From Nonomuraea roseoviolacea subsp. carminata (GTDB lineage Bacteria; Actinomycetota; Actinomycetes; Streptosporangiales; Streptosporangiaceae), in contig NZ_JAMZEC010000001.1 of assembly GCF_024172185.1 (NCBI RefSeq), positions 1,302,001-1,366,000 on the forward strand: 64,000 bases of DNA, written 5' to 3'. Shown here one piece after another: positions 58,576-64,000 of the stretch (position 1 is its first letter; each line of letters starts with the position of its first letter). The translations under genes and the position numbers were made by a program. Below the pieces are notes generated by a model, which saw only the letters and a program-made list of their open reading frames with translations, was not told where the DNA came from and did no database searches.

Positions 58576-59496
58576 GTGGGGGAAGCACCGTCCGACGCCG
58601 AGCTGGCGCGCTCGCTCGACGGCGGGTTCGTCAGCGCGCACGCCGACGTCAACGGCACCCGGCTGCACTACGTGTCCGGCGGGCACGGCGCGCCTCTCAT
58701 CCTGCTGGGCGGGTGGCCGCAGACCTGGTGGGAGTTCCACAAGATCATGCCGCCGCTCGCCGAGCGCCATCGGGTGATCGCCGTCGACCTGCGCGGCATG
58801 GGCGGCTCCGGCAAGCCCTCCCACGGGTACGACAAGAAGACGATGGCCGCCGACATCCTCGGACTCGTCCGCCACCTCGGCCACGACCGGGTCGACATCG
58901 CCGGCCACGACATCGGCGGCATGGTCGCCCACGCCTTCGCCGCCAACCACCCCGCCCACACCCGGCGCATCGCGCTGCTGGACATCGCCCACCCCGACGA
59001 GCGCTTCTACACCTACTCCCTGCTCCCCCGGCCCGGCCGCCAGCAGGTGGACGGCGACATCCACGCGGGGCCGGGCCGGTTCCTGTGGTGGTTCGCCTTC
59101 AACCAGGTGCCGGGCCTTCCGGAACGCCTGCTCGCCGGCCGCTCCCGCGACCTGGTCGACTGGATGATCGACTATCTGGTCGAGGATCCCGGCTCCATCA
59201 GCGACCACGACCGCGACGTCTACGCCCACGCCTACGCCACGCCGGACGCCATCCGCGCGGGCAACGCCTGGTACCGGGCGTTCGGGCAGGACATCGCCGA
59301 CGAGAAGACCTACGGCAGGGTCACCGCCCCGCTGCTGGGCCTGGGCGGCGGCGAAGGCGGTCACATGCTGCTGCAGGCGGTGCTGCCGGACAAGGGCACC
59401 GACGTCCAGGTGGCGCTGGTGCCCGGCAGCGGCCACTACATCCCCGAGGAACAGCCCGGCATCGTCGTCGAGCACCTGACGCGGTTCTTCGCCTGA
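58576..59496 (+). CDS. Alpha/beta hydrolase (haloacid/epoxide hydrolase-like)
   Basis: 306 residues from GTG 58576 (GAAGGAGACATC upstream). LLGGWPQTWWEFHKIMPPLA supplies the oxyanion region. The nucleophile is the Asp of GHDIGGMVAHAFAA, an Asp elbow typical of haloalkane/haloacetate dehalogenases and epoxide hydrolases. The base is in GSGHYIPEEQP. The cap domain is rich in Trp and Phe (RFLWWFAFNQVPGLP). The gene follows the TetR regulator by 222 bp in the same direction and may be under its control. Confidence 0.85.
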   Translation: MGEAPSDAELARSLDGGFVSAHADVNGTRLHYVSGGHGAPLILLGGWPQTWWEFHKIMPPLAERHRVIAVDLRGMGGSGKPSHGYDKKTMAADILGLVRHLGHDRVDIAGHDIGGMVAHAFAANHPAHTRRIALLDIAHPDERFYTYSLLPRPGRQQVDGDIHAGPGRFLWWFAFNQVPGLPERLLAGRSRDLVDWMIDYLVEDPGSISDHDRDVYAHAYATPDAIRAGNAWYRAFGQDIADEKTYGRVTAPLLGLGGGEGGHMLLQAVLPDKGTDVQVALVPGSGHYIPEEQPGIVVEHLTRFFA

Positions 59497-59530
59497 ATAC
59501 CTCGAATCGAGTTGCATCTTTTCGAGGTAT
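59497..59530. terminator. Inverted repeat after hydrolase gene
   Basis: ATACCTCGA/TCGAGGTAT arms (59497-59505, 59522-59530) start just after the stop. It could terminate the upstream gene or act as an operator for the next; ATCGAGTTG is also repeated directly there. Confidence 0.45.
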
Positions 59531-59548
59531 CGAGTTGACTCCTCCACC

Positions 59549-60211
59549 ATGGACGACAGTGCGGGCGACGCGACGCCGAGGCGGATCGAGACGCTGGCTT
59601 ACGGGCCGCATCCCGACCAGGTCGCCGACGTCACCCTTCCGGTGCGCGCCACCGGCGCGGTGCCGCTGGTGATGCTGCTGCACGGCGGCTTCTGGCGAGC
59701 GGCCCACGACCGGCTGCACGTGGGCGTGGTGGCCGATGCCCTCGCGTACGAGGGATACGCCGTGGCCAACGTCGAGTACCGGCGGGTCGGCATCGGCGGC
59801 GGCTGGCCGGCCACGTTCACGGACGTCGCGCAGGCGGCCGACACGCTCCCGGACATGATCGCGCGGAGCTCGCCGGGGCGCGTCGACCTCGACCGGATCG
59901 TCTACCTCGGGCACTCGGCGGGCGGGCAGCTCGCCGTCTGGGCCGCGCTGCGCGACCGCCTGCCCCAGGGCGCGCCCGGACACACCGCCGTCCCGCCACG
60001 GGTGGCCGGTGTGGTCGCGCTGGCTCCGGTCGTCGTCGTCCACGGCGACCAGGACGAGGTGCTGCCGGTGGACCTGTCCCGCCGCTATCACGCCTCATGC
60101 GGGGCGAAGCTGATCGAAGTCCCCGGCGCGGGTCACTTCGACCTCATCGACCCCCGCTCGGCCGCCTGGCTCTCCGTCCTGGACGCGCTTCACCTGCTCA
60201 CGGAGGGATAG
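59549..60211 (+). CDS. Short alpha/beta hydrolase with internal deletion
   Basis: 220 residues. It has LLHGGFWRAAHD (oxyanion), YRRVGIGGGWPATFTDV, nucleophile elbow YLGHSAGGQLAVWAAL, acid in HGDQDEVLPVDLS and base in GAGHFDLIDP. Relatives of this esterase group have about 45 more residues between the VVALAPV strand and the HGDQD strand (a cap with a LGG-P motif). Here APVVVVHGDQD runs straight on. The frame is intact, so either a capless variant or a deletion allele. Confidence 0.75.
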   Translation: MDDSAGDATPRRIETLAYGPHPDQVADVTLPVRATGAVPLVMLLHGGFWRAAHDRLHVGVVADALAYEGYAVANVEYRRVGIGGGWPATFTDVAQAADTLPDMIARSSPGRVDLDRIVYLGHSAGGQLAVWAALRDRLPQGAPGHTAVPPRVAGVVALAPVVVVHGDQDEVLPVDLSRRYHASCGAKLIEVPGAGHFDLIDPRSAAWLSVLDALHLLTEG

Positions 60212-60256
60212 GCGGGCGAGCCGCCTCGCCGATGTCGGGGCCCCGGAACTTCCGCC

Positions 60257-61972
60257 TCACGCGGACGGTTCCCGGGCCCCCGGAGGGGCGCCGCCCGCCG
60301 GGTCGGTGGCGGCCAGCGCGATCCACAGCTCCGCCCGCACCCCCGGATCGTCCAGGTCGCGGCCGAGCAGCTCGGCCACGCGCCGCATCCGGTAGCGCAG
60401 CGTGTGCCGGTGGACGCCCAGCCGCTGCGCCGCCGCGTCCCAGTGGCCGTTGCAGCTCAGGTACGCGCGCAGCGACTCCACGAGGTCGGCCCGCGAGCCG
60501 TACCGCGTGAGAGGGGCCAGCAGCGCCCCGGCGAACGCCCGCGCGGCGCCCGGGTCGAGCAGCCGCAGCAGCCCCTGCCCGGCCAGGTCGCCGAACCGCA
60601 CCAGCCGTCCCTCGCCCCGCTCGCCGGCCGCCGCCGTGAGCGCGCGCCGCGCCTGGTCGAGGGCGCCGGTCAGCTCGCCGTACGAGCACGGGACGCTCGC
60701 GCCCACCGGGCCGCCGGCGAACGCCGCCGCCTGGTCGGCGGCCCGCTCCCCCACCACGGCCACCACCACTCCCCCGCCCGGCGCCGGCGCCTCGGCGTCA
60801 GGCTCACGGGCGACGCCCGAGACGGGGCGCTCCTCCCGCAGGAGGACCGTGAAGGCGTGCGGCTCCAGCGCCTCCAGGGCGTCGGCGGGGGCGGCCAGCA
60901 CGACCAGCGGCTCCTCGGGCAGCCGCCCGCCGACCGGCTCCAGCACCGCGCGCGCCTGCTCCGGCGCTCCCGCGAGCAGCAGTTCCAGGACGGACGAGCG
61001 CAGCCGCCGCTCCGCCTCCAGCCGAGCCCCGCCCTGCTCCAGGGCCAGCGTGAGCAGCGAGCCGGCGGCGTTCAGGACCGTGTGGCCGACCGGCGAGAAC
61101 GGCTGCGCCGAGCCGGCGGCGAAGAACCCGCGCGGTCGCGGCCCGCCGCCGAGCGGCAGCACCACCATGTGCCCGCCGGGCCCGGACCACGCCAGACTCG
61201 CGGGCCGCCCCGCCGCCCCACCGGCAGACCCCGGAGCGGGCCGCCCCGCCTGCCCACCGGCGGGTCCCCGAGCGGGCTGCCCCACCTGCCCACCGGCAGG
61301 TACCCGAGCAGGCTGCCCCACCTGCCCACCGGCCGGCCCCGGAGCGGGCCGCCCCGTCTGCGCACCGGCGGGTCCGGGAGCGGGGTGGCCGGGCAGGGCG
61401 CCGAGGCGGGTGAGCTCCGCCACCACCGTGCCGACCTGCGCGCCCGGCGAGGCGTGACGGACCTCCCCGGTCTCGTCCAGCAGCGCCGCCCAACCGCCGA
61501 TCTCCTTGGCCAGGCGGTCGACCACCGCCCGGGGGCCCTCCGGCCGCAGGGCGGCGCGCGTCAGCCGGCCCTGCGCCGCGAAGGCGTTCTTGATCTCGTC
61601 GTACTGCTCGGCCGCCAGCAGCTCGCTGACCGCCTTGCCGATCGCGATGAACGGGACCTCGCGCGGCACCTCCAGCAGCGGCAGACCGGCCTCCTCCGCC
61701 GCCTGGACGAGGCCGGGCGGCACGTCCTCGTGCGTGAGCCCCACCGCGAAGCCGAGCCCGGCCACCCCCCGCGCCACCAGCCGGGCGACATATCCGGAAA
61801 AGTCGGCTTCCAGCCGCATCCCCGTCGTGAGGAGCAGCTCCTCCCCCTCCAGGTACGGCGTCGGATCCGCCAGCTCACTCACCGCGACCCAGCGCACCAC
61901 CACGCCCTCGACCGACCCGGCGAGCGGCCGCAGCCCCATCCGTCGCACCACGACCCGAAGCGAAGGCGCCAT
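60257..61972 (-). CDS. PucR-family transcriptional regulator
   Basis: 571 residues. The N-terminal PucR domain (VSELADPTPYLEGEELLLTT, LGFAVGLTHEDVPPGLVQAA) is followed by a Gly/Pro/Gln repeat linker at about residues 200-260. A degenerate GGDEF-like middle comes next, then the PucR C-terminal HTH_30 (VESLRAYLSCNGHWDAAAQR, LGVHRHTLRYRMRRVAELLG). ATG 61972 is preferred. It is divergent from gabT, and PucR proteins commonly regulate adjacent nitrogen-catabolism genes such as gabT and purine degradation. Confidence 0.9.
   Translation of the reverse strand: MAPSLRVVVRRMGLRPLAGSVEGVVVRWVAVSELADPTPYLEGEELLLTTGMRLEADFSGYVARLVARGVAGLGFAVGLTHEDVPPGLVQAAEEAGLPLLEVPREVPFIAIGKAVSELLAAEQYDEIKNAFAAQGRLTRAALRPEGPRAVVDRLAKEIGGWAALLDETGEVRHASPGAQVGTVVAELTRLGALPGHPAPGPAGAQTGRPAPGPAGGQVGQPARVPAGGQVGQPARGPAGGQAGRPAPGSAGGAAGRPASLAWSGPGGHMVVLPLGGGPRPRGFFAAGSAQPFSPVGHTVLNAAGSLLTLALEQGGARLEAERRLRSSVLELLLAGAPEQARAVLEPVGGRLPEEPLVVLAAPADALEALEPHAFTVLLREERPVSGVAREPDAEAPAPGGGVVVAVVGERAADQAAAFAGGPVGASVPCSYGELTGALDQARRALTAAAGERGEGRLVRFGDLAGQGLLRLLDPGAARAFAGALLAPLTRYGSRADLVESLRAYLSCNGHWDAAAQRLGVHRHTLRYRMRRVAELLGRDLDDPGVRAELWIALAATDPAGGAPPGAREPSA
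61203..61380 (-). repeat. 39-bp coding repeats in the PucR linker
   Basis: About four and a half imperfect 39-bp units encode GRPAPGPAGGQVG-like 13-residue repeats. They lie in the linker between the PucR and GGDEF-like domains, so length variation may be tolerated. Confidence 0.8.
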
Positions 61973-62066
61973 CCGTGAGAGTTGTCCATTCCGGCGAAGA
62001 AACGTGGCTCCAGTGTGCCATATCGACGTATCGGCGCAGGTCGGAGCGGGGCTTAACGTCGGAGCC

Positions 62067-63395
62067 ATGAGCATCCCGCAGGAGCGCCGTCTCGTCACCG
62101 CCATCCCCGGACCCCGGTCGCAGGAACTGCTGGCCCGCAAGCAGGCCGCCGTGCCCGGCGGCATCGGCACCACGCTGCCGGTCTTCGTGACCCGCGCGGG
62201 CGGCGGCGTGGTCGAGGACGCCGACGGCAACAGGCTGATCGACTTCGGCTCCGGCATCGCCGTCACGAACGTGGGCAACGCCGCCCCGCGCGTGGTCGAG
62301 CGCGTCCAGAAGCAGGTCGCCGACTTCACCCACACCTGCTTCATGGTCACGCCGTACGAGTCGTACGTGCAGGTCTGCGAGAAGCTCAACGAGCTGACCC
62401 CGGGCGACCACGACAAGCGCACCTTCCTGGTCAACAGCGGCGCCGAGGCCGTCGAGAACGCCGTCAAGGTCGCCAGGTACGCCACCGGGCGGCAGGCGGT
62501 CGTGGTGTTCGACCACGGCTACCACGGGCGCACCCTGCTCACGATGACGCTCACGGCCAAGAACATGCCCTACAAGCAGGGCTTCGGCCCGTACGCGCCC
62601 GAGGTGTACCGGGTGCCGCTGGCCTACCCGTTCCGCTGGCCGACCGGCCCCGAGAACTGCGCCGAGGAGGCCGCCGCCCAGGCCATCGACATGATCACCA
62701 AGCAGATCGGCGCGACCAACGTGGCGGCCGTGGTGATCGAGCCGATCGCCGGCGAGGGGGGTTTCATCGAGCCGGCCAAGGGCTTCCTGCCGAGGATCGC
62801 GGAGTTCTGCCGCGAGAACGGCATCGTGTTCGTGGCCGACGAGGTGCAGACCGGCTTCGCCCGCACGGGCGACCTGTTCGCCTGCGAGCACGAGGGCGTC
62901 GTGCCCGACATCATCACCACGGCCAAGGGCATCGCGGGCGGCCTGCCGCTGGCGGCGGTGACCGGCCGCGCCGAGCTCATGGACCAGGTCCACCCGGGCG
63001 GCCTGGGCGGCACGTACGGCGGCAACCCGCTGGCCTGCGAGGCGGCGCTCGGCGTGCTGGAGACCATCGCCGAGGAGGACCTGGTCGCCAGGGCCCGGCG
63101 GATCGGCGAGATCATGCTGCCCCGCCTGGAGGCGATGCGCGAGCGCTTCGACGTGATCGGCGACGTGCGCGGGCGCGGCGCGATGATCGCGATCGAGCTG
63201 GTGCGGCCGGGCACCAAGGAGCCCGACCCGGCTGCCGTCGCCGAGGTGGTCAAGCGCTGCCACGCGGACGGCCTGCTGGTGCTCACCGCCGGCACCTACG
63301 GCAACGTGCTGCGGTTCCTGCCGCCGCTGGTGATCCCCGAGCACCTGCTGGAGGAGGGCCTCGGCATCCTGGAGAAGGCGTTCGCCGAGCTCTGA
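62067..63395 (+). CDS. gabT: 4-aminobutyrate transaminase (GabT)
   Basis: 442 residues, a class III PLP aminotransferase. It has [34 protein letters not shown] near residue 123, [16 protein letters not shown], the cofactor Asp in [14 protein letters not shown] (Asp258, Gln261), and the PLP Lys287 in [17 protein letters not shown]. The length and motifs match actinobacterial GabT, which converts GABA plus 2-oxoglutarate to succinate semialdehyde plus glutamate. It is divergent from PucR and followed by a strong terminator, so it is monocistronic. Confidence 0.93.
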   Translation: MSIPQERRLVTAIPGPRSQELLARKQAAVPGGIGTTLPVFVTRAGGGVVEDADGNRLIDFGSGIAVTNVGNAAPRVVERVQKQVADFTHTCFMVTPYESYVQVCEKLNELTPGDHDKRTFLVNSGAEAVENAVKVARYATGRQAVVVFDHGYHGRTLLTMTLTAKNMPYKQGFGPYAPEVYRVPLAYPFRWPTGPENCAEEAAAQAIDMITKQIGATNVAAVVIEPIAGEGGFIEPAKGFLPRIAEFCRENGIVFVADEVQTGFARTGDLFACEHEGVVPDIITTAKGIAGGLPLAAVTGRAELMDQVHPGGLGGTYGGNPLACEAALGVLETIAEEDLVARARRIGEIMLPRLEAMRERFDVIGDVRGRGAMIAIELVRPGTKEPDPAAVAEVVKRCHADGLLVLTAGTYGNVLRFLPPLVIPEHLLEEGLGILEKAFAEL

Positions 63396-63420
63396 GCCCT
63401 TTACAAAGTATGAATAGGTA

Positions 63421-63459
63421 AAAAACGGGCATCCGGCTTGTGGCTGGATGCCCGTTTTT
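63421..63459 (+). terminator. Rho-independent terminator of gabT
   Basis: AAAAACGGGCATCC/GGATGCCCGTTTTT is a perfect 14-bp stem with an 11-nt loop and a T5 run, 25 bp after the gabT stop. Confidence 0.92.
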
Positions 63460-63619
63460 ATGCGCCTAAAGGAGGCGGGGTGGGTAGAGAATTCACTCTG
63501 GCTTGACGCCCAGCTAGACGATCACGAGGGCGGTCGGGGTTATAACGGATCCGGTGCACGGGTGCGCGATCACCTCGGGGAGCGTGATGAACTGGGGCCC
63601 GACAGGAACGGCGCATGAC

Positions 63620-63820
63620 ATGTTGACGTTCGACCCTGATGATCTGAGCTGGGCGCAGCGCGAGGGCGATGCCTGCGCCGTCTGCCACAAGCGGTGGCCG
63701 AGGCCGCGCGTGCGCGTGGGCCGGCTGCCCGACGACTCGGCCGTGCTGGCGTGCGCCGACTGCGCCGAGGCCCTGCTGCCCGCCCCCCTCGGCACCGTCC
63801 TCGCCTTCCCGGCCCGCTGA
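63620..63820 (+). CDS. Small CxxC zinc-binding protein
   Basis: 66 residues from ATG 63620; an upstream in-frame ATG at 63554 would add a leader of poor quality. Two Cys pairs (ACAVCHKRWPRP and LACADCAEALLP) suggest a small zinc ribbon. No known function. Confidence 0.65.
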   Translation: MLTFDPDDLSWAQREGDACAVCHKRWPRPRVRVGRLPDDSAVLACADCAEALLPAPLGTVLAFPAR

Positions 63821-63867
63821 CCTCCCGGTGCGGCCCGGCGGGGCCGCACCGCCGTGTTCTCCGGCTG

Positions 63868-64000
63868 TTACCAGTCGTCCTCGTCGCGGACGTCCACCGA
63901 CTCCCCGGCGCTCGTGCGGGGCGTCATCTTGATCGTCACCTTGTGGGTGACGTTCCTGGCCACCGTGCCCTTGGCGCCCACGGAGACGACTCCGAGGCGC
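63868..64000 (-). CDS. C-terminal end of a Trypco2-like protein (runs off window)
   Basis: The last 44 codons of a minus-strand gene, ending TAA at 63868. The text VVSVGAKGTVARNVTHKVTI resembles the end of the trypsin-co-occurring Trypco2 domain. This is followed by an acidic tail (VDVRDEDDW). The start is outside the window. Confidence 0.5.
   Translation of the reverse strand, partial: RLGVVSVGAKGTVARNVTHKVTIKMTPRTSAGESVDVRDEDDW

Overview
The window is high-GC DNA with dense short operons, many 4-base ATGA/GTGA start-stop overlaps and GTG/TTG starts. It carries a SARP-type regulator, several F420/flavin LLM monooxygenases, a PASTA Ser/Thr kinase, many TetR regulators, a NarL-type two-component pair and MEP-pathway isoprenoid genes. 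All of this points to the chromosome of a filamentous actinomycete. A Streptosporangiales genus such as Nonomuraea is my guess from overall style; no rRNA or other marker is present to prove it.

Layout. 1-9.2 kb: partial acyl-CoA dehydrogenase, alpha/beta hydrolase, PfpI/LysR pair, a branched-chain-type ABC importer with an unusual LivH-LivM-LivF fusion, and a zinc alcohol dehydrogenase. 9.2-14.6 kb: cupin/ArsR-rhodanese operon, SARP-like regulator with a small secreted protein, MMPL exporter with its TetR. 14.9-20.7 kb: accessory stretch with three toxin-antitoxin-like pairs, an orphan sugar-binding lipoprotein, an aminoglycoside phosphotransferase plus a decayed piece of the same gene, and an AAC(3) acetyltransferase. 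21-32 kb: TetR/MFS efflux, PASTA kinase, LLM monooxygenase cluster, CMD/phosphotriesterase-like pair, CGNR regulator, HipA-like/DUF3037 pair. 32-37 kb: GNAT, secreted tripeptidyl peptidase, ispG and dxr (without the site-2 protease gene usual between them). 37-46 kb: two secreted trypsin-like proteases, a truncated GNAT, a two-component system, aldehyde dehydrogenase, YcaQ-like winged-helix protein. 57.7-64 kb: TetR, two alpha/beta hydrolases, PucR regulator divergent from gabT, and the edge of a Trypco2-like gene.

The most notable region is 45940-57608, an 11.7-kb integrated conjugative element of the actinomycete (AICE) type. It is bounded by a perfect 32-bp direct repeat and encodes a tyrosine integrase, excisionase, ribbon-helix-helix protein, an FtsK/TraB-like DNA translocase, a run of tiny plasmid-type genes, paralogous HTH proteins, a short GntR repressor and a frameshifted two-module RusA-like protein. 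No known AICE replication initiator is recognisable. The att core sits in an intergenic promoter region rather than a tRNA gene. A GGAC-repeat array lies just 3' of traB, where clt/TRS transfer loci lie in Streptomyces plasmids.

A second theme is a shared operator-like motif (consensus near CC-K-AGC-R-M-W-CGCTTGG) in front of the acyl-CoA dehydrogenase, the ABC importer, the alcohol dehydrogenase and the LLM monooxygenases. It suggests one catabolic regulon spread over 26 kb. All statements rest on reading the sequence and on family knowledge; no database search was run.
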